Shown piece after piece: positions 17,205 through 24,850 of a stretch of DNA of 64,000 bases. Below the pieces are notes generated by a model. The model did not search any database. It saw only the letters and a list, made by a program, of their open reading frames with translations, and was not told the origin of the DNA. The position numbers and the translations under genes were made by a program. Source of the DNA: Bradyrhizobium sp. JYMT SZCCT0180 (GTDB lineage Bacteria; Pseudomonadota; Alphaproteobacteria; Rhizobiales; Xanthobacteraceae); NCBI RefSeq assembly GCF_018130165.1, contig NZ_JAFCLZ010000014.1:1-64000 (forward strand). Direction: 5' to 3'. Numbering within the stretch: the first letter of the stretch is position 1; every line of letters starts with the position of its first letter.

Positions 17205-18612
17205 TTATGTCACCCGATTCAGCGGCGGATGTTTCCACTTGCCATCCACCGCCTCTTCCTTCGGCCAGTAGAGGCGCAGGGCCGTCCAGAATAGCTCCTT
17301 CGGTGCCGGCAGCCAGTTGGCCTCTTTGTCGGCACCGGGGGATTCGCGCTGGATGTAAATCGTCAGCCCGCCGTCGGCATCGAGCTTGAGGTTCGGTAGC
17401 ATTGGCGAGTTGATCAGGTAGCGATTGAGCGGATTGGCCACCAGCAGGCTCTGCGGCAAATCATACATGGTCAGCGACCAGAACGCGTTGACCGGCGGCA
17501 ATTGACCCGGAGCGAACCGCAGCGTGTAGCGGTTCTTCGAAGCGTCGAGCTTCTCTCCCGCGGCATCCACCCTGTAGATCGGATACAGCGCCTCAGCCTT
17601 GGAGTTGGCGTAGATGCCGAGAACGACGCCCGTCCAACGATTGAGATAGTTGTTCTTCAGAAATTCCCGGGTGCCGAAGAGATTGGCGGGGGTTACCTTG
17701 CCGGTGTTGATCTCGGTCCGCTCGAAGTCTCCCAATTCCTTCCACGCATCGGCCATGCCTTGCTCGATGGCCGTTTTCATCTCGGGCGAGCTCACATTCA
17801 CGGTCTTTCCCGCGCCCACGCCGATTCGCGAAACGCGCCCTGAGTTCTACCTCGGACGGAACCGTCGGGCAGAATTGCAAGACGAAGTTCAGGATATTGA
17901 AAAACTCGATCGAAGTTTTCTCCTGATCCGGCGTCAGCGGCTTGATGAAATCGATCGCCGGTGCGGCCTTTGGTGCGGGCTGCCCGAGAAATGCGGATAG
18001 CGTCTGCACCTTGTAGCCGGCCTGAACCTTGTTCACATTTTCGATGTCGGCAGGGTTGAAGAGCTGGGTGCGATACGCCGGGAATACCAGTTCAGTCTCC
18101 GAGCGAAAAACCTTATCGACGCCCTTTGGGATCTCGCCTTTCCAGCTTGGCCCTGCGAGCAGAAAGGTACCGCCTCCGTTGCCGGTCGTGCGAGTGCCGG
18201 CGTAGTCGAAGTTGAAAGTGTAGTAATCGATGAACTGGACGCTGAAATACCGTTCCTTCTCCATCGCCGGCACAGTGAGGACAAGTGGCTCGGCACGCAG
18301 GTCACCGCCGATCATGGAGTAAAGCGTATCCGAGTTGGGCGTTTGAATCGCTGTGTCCGCCGGCGAAAAGAGACGTGAAGCGTTCCAGACTTGGTTGAAG
18401 CCCCCCTTGTATTCCGGGTTCGTGCGATCCACCCAATAGGCGTGCTGGATGCGATAGTTGTCTACCATCGGGAAGCCATAGACGTAGGCCTCCTTTGCGA
18501 TGGCCCGCGCTTCAACGGGGGTGACGCCGGCCTGGGCGTGGGCTGCGGTCAAGCGCAGTGCCGGGAGCACGGCAATCCCGCAGGCAAAAGTTCTTCGTGT
18601 GATGGCTTTCAT
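17205..18612 (-). pseudogene. DUF1254/DUF1214 exported protein, one frameshift
   Basis: The start at 18612 (MKAITRRTFACGIAVLPAL) has GGAGC upstream and a Tat-like signal. The frame carries the DUF1254 features ARAIAKEAYVYGFPMVDNYR and SRLFSPADTAIQTPNSDTLY to ELRARFA. Two bases appear to be lost near 17826, and the DUF1214 half continues in another frame as VGAGKTVNVSS, FGTREFLKNNYLNRW, NAFWSLTMYDLPQSL and WLPAPKELFWTALRLYWP to the stop. Whole-family length is about 450-470 residues. Biochemical role unknown. With IS30 removed, a repeat copy follows its stop. Confidence 0.8.
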
Positions 18613-18823
18613 GGCGAAGCTCCACGTTGTGGCGCACCGGGCGGGGGCGGGACGCAATAAATATCATCCGAATGGTCGTGGCTGACTATGCAAAAACGGA
18701 CGATGCAGGATCACGCAAATCGCAACGAATGGCCATTCTACCCACTCGCCGCCAAGGGATGTTCCCGCAGTCGGTCTGTTCAACCCTAACATCAAAGCAT
18801 AGGGGTCTACTACTGGGCTAGTG

Positions 18824-18933
18824 GAATGTCCGGGTTGGGTCATTCGCGTCGGTTTGACCGGATCACGGCGACTTCCGGTCTACCACGGTGAACGGACATC
18901 GCCAGATCGGCTCGGCTCTTCCGCTTCGTGCCA
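18824..18933 (+). repeat. Island repeat, copy 8
   Basis: GGAATGTCCGGGTTGGGTCA, CGACTTCCGGTCTACCACG, GAACGGACATCGCCAG, then the variant right end CCGCTTCGTGCCA. It ends 18 bp after the intact binding-protein gene stop. Confidence 0.85.
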
Positions 18934-18951
18934 ACACCGGAAGTGGCCGCT

Positions 18952-19938
18952 TCATTCGATTACCCTGTCGGCGCGAGCGAGAAGCGTTGGCGAAACAGTC
19001 AGACCAAGCGCCTGCGCGGTCTTGATATTGATGGTCAACTCAAACTTTGTTGGGCGCTGGACGGGAAGGTCTCCGGGCTTGTCGCCCCGGAGTATGCGGT
19101 CGACATAATCAGCCGCCTGTCGGAATACCTCTGGAATAATGATGCCGTATGAGATCAGGCCCCCCTCGGCGGCAAAGCTAGGCAGAGCATACACACCTGG
19201 TATTCGGTACCGGGCGGCCATCTCGACGATCAATTTGCGATGTGCCGCGATGGACGGATCAGGTGGAAGAATGAAGCCAATGGCGGTTTCCCTTGCGAGC
19301 GTCTCGAAGGCGGCCTCAATCTCTGCAGGTTTGCGGATTTGAGTTGAAAATACTTCCACGCCAAATTTATTTGCCGCGTCGGCAGACGAGCGGAACAGAA
19401 GCAGTGAACCTGCATTCTCAGAATTAAGAAGTACAGCCACCCGTTTTACCTGCGGCGCAATCTCCTTGAGTATTTCGATCCACTTTGGCCCGAGGCTGGG
19501 CTCTAGGATACTGAACCCGGTCATATTGCCGCCGGGATGTGCGAGGCTCCGGACGAAGCCCTGAGCAATTGGGTCACTCGCACCGATAAACACAATCGGT
19601 ATTGTTTTTGAAACCGACTGAACAGCGCGGGCCATTTGGTCGCTATTTGCCAGGATCACCTCCGGCGTGGCGTCCATCAAGTCATTTACCTTCGAGCGTA
19701 TCCAATCGAGGTCGCCTACACCCCAACGAAAATCGATAACAAGATTGCTTCCGATAACCCAGCCACGCGCTTGAAGCCCTTCCTGAAAGGCTCGCGCTCG
19801 AAGCTGACCTTCCCGATCATCTTCATTGTATAATACGAGAACCCCGACGCGGCGGACCCGACCCGATTGCTGTGCACGCGCGTTGAGCGGCAGTGCCGTC
19901 GCGCAGCCAAGAAGCGTAATGAACTCACGCCGTCTCAT
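18952..19938 (-). CDS. Orphan ABC_sub_bind periplasmic binding protein, intact, 328 aa
   Basis: The only uninterrupted member of this family here. MRRREFITLLGCATALPL...ARAQQ is a Tat-like signal peptide. The body has RRVGVLVLYNEDDRE, FQEGLQARGWVIGSNL, DPIAQGFVRSLAHPGG (family hallmark), GLISYGIIIPEVFRQA and the C-terminal KFELTINIKTAQALGL then LLARADRVIE. The family resembles LsrB/RbsB-like type I binding proteins. In Bradyrhizobium it occurs in large numbers without linked permeases. Ligand unknown; it acts in the periplasm. Confidence 0.85.
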   Translation of the reverse strand: MRRREFITLLGCATALPLNARAQQSGRVRRVGVLVLYNEDDREGQLRARAFQEGLQARGWVIGSNLVIDFRWGVGDLDWIRSKVNDLMDATPEVILANSDQMARAVQSVSKTIPIVFIGASDPIAQGFVRSLAHPGGNMTGFSILEPSLGPKWIEILKEIAPQVKRVAVLLNSENAGSLLLFRSSADAANKFGVEVFSTQIRKPAEIEAAFETLARETAIGFILPPDPSIAAHRKLIVEMAARYRIPGVYALPSFAAEGGLISYGIIIPEVFRQAADYVDRILRGDKPGDLPVQRPTKFELTINIKTAQALGLTVSPTLLARADRVIE

Positions 19939-20034
19939 GCCGATAGCTCCACCGTCACGACAAAGTGGCTCCGGCAGAACCTAGCAGTCTGAAAGGCCGG
20001 GAGGTAGCCCAGAAACAGGTCTGGACGATCAGTT

Positions 20035-20142
20035 CACTTCCAAAATGGGTCATTCGCGTCGGTTTGACCGGATCACGGCGACTTCCGGTCTACCACGGTG
20101 AACGGACATTCTCAGGATAGGCGGGCATGTTGAAAGGTGCCA
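20035..20142 (+). repeat. Island repeat, copy 9
   Basis: CACTTCCAAAATGGGTCATT, GACTTCCGGTCTACCACG, GAACGGACATTCTCAGGA, GCATGTTGAAAGGTGCCA. It ends 10 bp after the GFA gene stop. The central 60 bases are nearly identical to copy 8 about 1.2 kb away, which suggests recent duplication or gene conversion. Confidence 0.85.
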
Positions 20143-20152
20143 ATAGGAGCGG

Positions 20153-20572
20153 TCACCGCGACGGCGGCGGCATTTTTTCAAACTTGGTGATCGAATTGAG
20201 GTCGTAGACCCACGCCTGCTGCGATTGAACAAATAACTGTCGGCGCGGCGCTAGTTCATAGCGTTGGCGAAGTACGCCGACCCGGACGTTGTAAGGCTTT
20301 GGGTCATCACCAACTGAAGTGGAGTAGAGCGCCGTGCCGCACTGTGGGCAAAATGCTTGCGGGCGGACCGCTCCGCTATCGGCTGTCTTCAGGTATTCCT
20401 TGGGCTTGCCCGATAACAGCACGAACGTGCCTGGCCGCGCGATAATGACCGCTCGCATTGGCGCGCCGCTCATTGTCTGACAGTCCGTGCAGTTGCACAT
20501 TGTCGTAGTTTCAGGATCGGCTTCAGCCTCGAATGACACATAGCCGCAGTGACACCGTCCATCGATTTTCAT
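20153..20572 (-). CDS. GFA-family (glutathione-dependent formaldehyde-activating-like) zinc protein, 139 aa
   Basis: The start at 20572 (MKIDGRCHCGYVSF) is preceded by AAGGGGC; longer in-frame extensions run into a repeat copy. The zinc-binding cysteines of the GFA/CENP-V fold are all present: CHC at about residues 8-10, CNCTDC at about 28-33 and CPQCG near 80. Members bind zinc and some act on S-hydroxymethylglutathione, but most are untested. The gene is flanked on both sides by repeat copies, making a tidy single-gene unit. Confidence 0.85.
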   Translation of the reverse strand: MKIDGRCHCGYVSFEAEADPETTTMCNCTDCQTMSGAPMRAVIIARPGTFVLLSGKPKEYLKTADSGAVRPQAFCPQCGTALYSTSVGDDPKPYNVRVGVLRQRYELAPRRQLFVQSQQAWVYDLNSITKFEKMPPPSR

Positions 20573-20639
20573 GGCTTGCCCCTTGTTACATCGTTCACGT
20601 GGCCACCCGAACTCTAATGGCTCTTCGGACCGCTGATAG

Positions 20640-20745
20640 GTCCGAATTCGTTGATTCGCGTTGGTCTGACCCATAGCCAACCACTTCCGGTCTATCCCAA
20701 TTAACGGACATCATCAGAGACGGTCGGCATGTCTCAAAAGTGCCA
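20640..20745 (+). repeat. Island repeat, copy 10
   Basis: GTCCGAATTCGTTGATTCGC, CCACTTCCGGTCTATCCC, TTAACGGACATCATCAG, GCATGTCTCAAAAGTGCCA. It ends 15 bp after the TAXI protein gene stop and lies upstream of the GFA gene. Its left edge is more diverged than the right. Confidence 0.8.
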
Positions 20746-20760
20746 AGAGCAGACATGCTC

Positions 20761-22089
20761 TCAAGAAAACGCGCCCACTTGGCGAACTTCTTCTTGTACC
20801 ATCCGCAAGTGCGCCTTGAGCCGCTGCAGATCAACCTCGAATGCACGCGAAACCGATAGGGACCGCACGTCGGCTTCGATCTTGGCCATTCGTTGCAGAT
20901 ACTCGGCCTCCCGGGATGCTGCATCCGGCTTCTGGGCAAGCTCCCGTTCCAAGTGCCCCAGAGCGCGGTGCAATTGGTCGATACGACGAACGTGGAGCCA
21001 CCGATAAATGCGAGGCGCGAAGCCGACCAGCGGAATAATCGTCAAAATGACTGGAATGATAAAGAATGCTATCCGGTTGAGGAGCGACGAGAGCCAGAAC
21101 GTCGTGTAGCGTTGCCAGAAGGTCGGGCCATACCGGTAAAAGGCCTCTGCCGTTGGAGAAAGAGGCAAATCACTGGGTTGCTCGGCCGGAAACTCGCCGA
21201 GGCGATTGAACGAGCCTGCGGGCCAGTGGACTTCGCGCATCGCTTCCAGCAGCAAATATTGCAACGCTGGGTGAAGGGTCTTGCGCACCAACATTCTATT
21301 GCGGGAAGCGAGCATATCCACGTTTGAATTCGGGATGTCTCGGCCTAGGTCAAGGAGACCTCGCCAGAGCACTACGTGCTTGAGACCGGGGATCGTCTGA
21401 GCGATGGCTTCAGCCTGCGCGACGCTCATTAGCCGAACGCCAGGTGCGTCGAGCGTATCCTGCACGCGGTTGAGATCCTGCTGTGGAATGACCAGCACGT
21501 CGATTTCGCCCGCCATCAATGCGTCGATTGCTCGTGTGTAATCGGGATGATCCAATAGTTGGGTCGAAGCATCCAACGCATTGGTGGCTTTGAGAATTTC
21601 TAGCATAGCCAATCGCAGGGCGGTTCCTGGCATGCCGATGGAGAGGCGCTTGCCACTCAACTGCGCAAAGAGCGTAACAGGCTCCGTGCTTTTGTAGAAA
21701 ATGAATATTGCGGCATCGAACACCCCACCCAGCGAATAAAAGGTGCCGGCATCCGATGATTGTGTGACGCCGAAAGTAGTAAGGGCAGCCTGCACCCCGG
21801 AGGTGGCATCGCGCAACTGATCAAGATTTTCAATGGCGCCGGCAAAATTTCGGATCTCCAGCTCGACACCATGGCGCGCGAGTATGCGAGCGTATTGCCT
21901 CGCATAGTTATCGTACCCCGATCCTGCCGCCCCAGCCGCGATGGCGAAGCGACGCGGCGGCAGCGGATCGATAAGGCGATACGTGACATATGGGACAGCA
22001 ACGACAATGGCCGCCAACGCACTCATAATGATCAAATTCAGCCAATATCGCATCCGGCTCACTTTGCGGTAAGGATGGTCGCTGACCAT
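20761..22089 (-). CDS. TAXI-family TRAP-type binding protein with C-terminal membrane anchor, 442 aa
   Basis: An N-terminal hydrophobic anchor (LIIMSALAAIVVAVPYV) precedes the TAXI solute-binding domain: FAIAAGAAGSGYDNYARQY, SGKRLSIGMPGTALRLAM, and IDALMAGEIDVLVIPQQ. Near residue 340 a second membrane helix (FFIIPVILTIIPLVGFAP) is followed by a helical coiled-coil tail (LGHLERELAQK, EYLQRMAKIEADVRSL). This long two-anchor form is known among TAXI proteins, which serve TRAP transporters for C4-dicarboxylates or glutamate-like ligands, though no TRAP permease is nearby. An alternative start is M at 22053. Confidence 0.8.
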   Translation of the reverse strand: MVSDHPYRKVSRMRYWLNLIIMSALAAIVVAVPYVTYRLIDPLPPRRFAIAAGAAGSGYDNYARQYARILARHGVELEIRNFAGAIENLDQLRDATSGVQAALTTFGVTQSSDAGTFYSLGGVFDAAIFIFYKSTEPVTLFAQLSGKRLSIGMPGTALRLAMLEILKATNALDASTQLLDHPDYTRAIDALMAGEIDVLVIPQQDLNRVQDTLDAPGVRLMSVAQAEAIAQTIPGLKHVVLWRGLLDLGRDIPNSNVDMLASRNRMLVRKTLHPALQYLLLEAMREVHWPAGSFNRLGEFPAEQPSDLPLSPTAEAFYRYGPTFWQRYTTFWLSSLLNRIAFFIIPVILTIIPLVGFAPRIYRWLHVRRIDQLHRALGHLERELAQKPDAASREAEYLQRMAKIEADVRSLSVSRAFEVDLQRLKAHLRMVQEEVRQVGAFS

Positions 22090-22109
22090 CTTACCGATCC
22101 TAGCAGAGA

Positions 22110-22219
22110 AAATGTCTGCTTCGGGTCAAACTCAGAAGTCGAACTGGCCAACGCGGACCTCCGTTCTACCCCTCAAAGCAGACATCCGGCGGGCGGTACG
22201 GCTGGTCCGTATCGTGCCA
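22110..22219 (+). repeat. Island repeat, copy 11
   Basis: AAATGTCTGCTTCGGGTCAA, ACCTCCGTTCTACCCCTC, AAAGCAGACATCCGGCG, variant right end TCCGTATCGTGCCA. Here the copy lies upstream of the TAXI gene; no minus-strand gene stop is recognisable on its right, only the plus-strand HlyD-like remnant. Confidence 0.8.
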
Positions 22220-22239
22220 GCAGGAGACTCTGGTCCGGC

Positions 22240-22726
22240 CGTCGGTCGGACTTGCGGAGTGGCCGTCAACGAATGCCGCCGAGCCGAGGGACGGCTATGT
22301 CACCGTGGTCGCATTGACCGTCGGCGACCGGGCGCTGCAGGCGCGCTCGGCGATGTCGTTCATCGTCGAGAAAGAGATCACGCTGGTCGGGATGTTTTCC
22401 CAGAACGGCTTCCAGACCATCAAGGAGGGCGTGGACGTCGATATCGTTTTCGACAACGTCCCGGACCGCATCTTTCACGCGAAGGTCATCGCCATTCCCA
22501 GAGGCATCGGCCAGGGGCAGATCGCGACGTCGGGCGAGCTGGCGCGCACCAACTCGTTCGGCGGGGCGACGGTGTTTCCCGCGGTTATCTCGATCCCTGA
22601 CGGGATTAGCCGCGAGTCGCTTCACCTAGGCATGTCAGGCAGCGTCACCGCCATTGCCGGCAACGCTGGCGTGATCGGTCTGCTCGCCTCGATCCTATTA
22701 TCAATTCTTATACGGCCTACCTATAA
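22240..22726 (+). pseudogene. HlyD/membrane-fusion-like protein, C-terminal fragment
   Basis: The plus strand reads DGYVTVVALTVGDRALQ, IVEKEITLVGMFSQNGFQ and GVDVDIVFDNVPDRIFHA, then GGATVFPAVISIPDG and LHLGMSGSVTAIAGNAG. This is the beta-barrel and C-terminal membrane part of HlyD/EmrA-like periplasmic adaptor proteins. The N-terminal two thirds are missing. A frame change near 22710 hides the natural end YTAYL-stop (22724-22726). It is wedged between two repeat copies and is the only plus-strand gene fragment in this part of the array. Confidence 0.55.
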
Positions 22727-22741
22727 AGCAGCAGACCATGC

Positions 22742-22759
22742 CGAATGTCCGCTTGGGGT
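22742..22759 (+). repeat. Island repeat, copy 12, left part before IS30
   Basis: CGAATGTCCGCTTGGGGT is the left edge of a repeat. It continues after the IS30 element at 23935 (GTCAAAAGGCGCC), with CCTAGAAGCGGACATCGCGC near 23980-24000. The GT on both sides (22758-22759, 23935-23936) fits a 2-bp target duplication. Confidence 0.65.
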
Positions 22760-23934
22760 GGCGGGTTCAACCACTGAGGTCGAGGTCTACTTTTGTGATC
22801 CTCGATCTCCCTGGCAGCGCGATCAAACGAAAACACCAACAGATTGCTGCGCCAATACCTTCCGCGCGGCACCGGTCTGTCCTTGCACAGCCAGGTTAAG
22901 CTCAGTGCCATCGCAAGGCAGCTCAATGAACGGCCGACAAAGACCTTGCTCTACGCCGGCTGAGAAGTTCGCAGAATGATGTCAAGCGTTGATGGTCCGC
23001 GAGTTCCTTCTATCCCAGGTCAACGACCGGTACAGTTCACTGGGCAATCTTAGCGATTGCTTGATCAGCGCGGAGACGACGCTTTCGGTGTCCTTATTCG
23101 CAACCTTGACCAGCATCACGTAGCGCGAATGGCGCTCGACAAGCGTTGCGACATAACTATTCCCCGATCCACCGATCAGGTCGCCCTCCCAATGGCCTGC
23201 GACCGCACGATCTTCAACTGACGGCGGTCGTTCGCTGATGGATACGGCATTCTTGATCTGGCCGAGCCCGTTCTGGCGTGCCTGGATCGGGGGACCGTGC
23301 GCCTCGCCCTCAGGTGCTCAAGAAGCTCCTTTTTCAGCACGCGAACAGGCTCCGATAGATCGTCTCGTGTGACACCTGCTTTTGAGGTTCCCCCGGATAT
23401 GTGCGCTTGAGCCAGCCGGCAATTTGCTCCGGTGACCATTGCCGCCGCAGCCAGGTCGATACTGTCCGCCTCAGGAACGGACGGCAAGCCAGCTTGCAAA
23501 GCTTGGGGCGCCGCGCCCTATCCCAGGCAGCCTGATCGGACCGGGGAGCTCGATAGCGGTCCGCCCCGCCATTACAATGGACTTCACGGCTGATAGTTGA
23601 CACAGATCGTCCCAAGTGGAGCGCAATTGAACGCAATGAGCGGCGCATGCTGAGCCATCGAGAAATCTCCCTCTCGTTCAGAAGACTGAGTGTCCACTTG
23701 GAACGGCGGCGATCTGGAGGACGGATTCCGCCCTTTGGCGAGATTACCGAGAAGACAGAAGAAGACTCCCGGTCAAACCAGCGCCCGATCGCACTCATCG
23801 GCTCCCCAGCCTGCTAGCGATCCCAGATCTCTGACCGCTGCGCTGCCGAGTAATAGATGCGACGCCGCTGTTTCATGACCACACTCCATCTTTGGACAAG
23901 GATTAGAGTGTTGCGTTGATCAGTTGAACCCGCC
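22760..23934 (-). mobile_element. IS30-family element, copy 2, dead and internally rearranged
   Basis: Perfect 11-bp end repeats GGCGGGTTCAA...TTGAACCCGCC bound the element. From 23880 down to about 22980 the minus strand reads the same transposase as copy 1 (MSAIGRWFDRESSSVF, RREVHCNGG-like HTH, WSPEQIAGWLKRTYPG, DTESV). It carries several frameshifts and lacks the HAAGLNEQ-equivalent stretch near 23340. The segment 22772-22977 is in the opposite orientation: TEVEVYFCDPRSPWQR reads on the plus strand, followed by the reverse of the normal left end. Transposase function is lost. Confidence 0.75.
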
Positions 23935-24032
23935 GTCAAAAGGCGCCGTCCCGGAGTTGCTTGGGGAAGTCTGCTTCACCCCTAGAAGCGGACATCGCGC
24001 ATATACGAGTACACGTCCTAGAATTCCACCTA

Positions 24033-24059
24033 TCTGAGGTTTCTGAGGTTTCTGAGGTT
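24033..24059 (+). repeat. Three tandem 9-bp repeats upstream of the terminase gene
   Basis: TCTGAGGTT is repeated three times without gaps. The reverse complement (AAACCTCAGA) occurs at 24161-24170, and AACCTCA also near 24145. This iteron-like layout across the 130 bp in front of a phage gene suggests an operator or replication-type binding site, or a phage packaging site. An A/T-rich ATACATGACAG lies between them. Confidence 0.5.
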
Positions 24060-24190
24060 TCTATCAACCCTAACGCGGAAACTGTCAGTAGAGCCGCTTA
24101 TATACCCGTGCATACATGACAGTTCATGGAAGGGAGGTGAAACAACCTCATAAACCTACGAAACCTCAGACGGCCTGACGTTGATAAAAC

Positions 24191-24808
24191 TTGATCGACT
24201 GGTGGCGGCAACCATTCGAGGGATATGCGTCGGACGTGATGTCACCCGATGCACCCATGCCGGTCATGCCGGTCCTGACGCCCAAGCAACGGCGATTTGT
24301 CGAGGAGTACCTTCTCGACATGTGCGCCGGCAAAGCCGCGATCCGGGCCGGATACTCGAAAAAGACAGCAAACCAGCAGGGGCACATTCTGCTCGGTCAG
24401 ACCGGCATCAAGGCCGCGATCGACGCGGCAAAGCTTGCGCGCTCCGACCGAACGGAAATCGATGCCGATTGGGTCTTGAAGCGCCTTGTGCTGGAAGCCG
24501 ATGCCGATCTCGCCGATCTCTACACGGACGCGGGCGATCTCAAGCCGATCGAGGCATGGCCAGAAATTTGGCGGCAAGGATTGGTCGTTGGTGTTGAAGT
24601 CGAGGCACTGTTCGAAGGCTATGGCGAAGATCGCAAGCAAGTCGGTCTGGTGAAGAAGATCAAGTTTAGCGATCGACTGCGCCGTCTGGAATTGATTGGC
24701 AAGCATGTAGGCGTAAATGCGTTCCAGAATCAGATAGTTATTAACGACGTCGAAGGTCTCGCGGATCGGCTAGTTCGCGCGGGACAGCGCATGGACCGCA
24801 ATGTTTAA
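24191..24808 (+). CDS. Phage terminase small subunit, about 190-205 aa
   Basis: LTPKQRRFVEEYLLDM, AGKAAIRAGYSKKTA and NQQGHILLGQTGIKAAI are the signature of the small terminase subunit (PF03592 type), which recognises phage DNA for packaging. VLKRLVLEADADLADLY and FSDRLRRLELIGKHVGV are also usual. The frame is intact. M at 24239 (MSPDAPMPVM) is an alternative start. No large subunit, portal or capsid gene follows, so this is a relic of a prophage or a satellite's packaging determinant. Confidence 0.75.
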   Translation: MIDWWRQPFEGYASDVMSPDAPMPVMPVLTPKQRRFVEEYLLDMCAGKAAIRAGYSKKTANQQGHILLGQTGIKAAIDAAKLARSDRTEIDADWVLKRLVLEADADLADLYTDAGDLKPIEAWPEIWRQGLVVGVEVEALFEGYGEDRKQVGLVKKIKFSDRLRRLELIGKHVGVNAFQNQIVINDVEGLADRLVRAGQRMDRNV

Positions 24809-24850
24809 CTCTTCGATCGAAAGCAGTCCGAGTCGTGTCGGCGGAGAGGC

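Noticed and set aside
155..24000. CRISPR array
   Set aside because: Repeats are ~110 bp, kilobases apart, with genes between; no short regular repeat-spacer units and no cas genes.
1..24000. True integron with intI and attC sites
   Set aside because: No integrase gene in the window and no conserved GTTRRRY/RYYYAAC pair at the repeat ends; only the layout resembles one.
24033..24059. Mini-CRISPR
   Set aside because: Three contiguous 9-bp units without spacers; operator or iteron-like instead.
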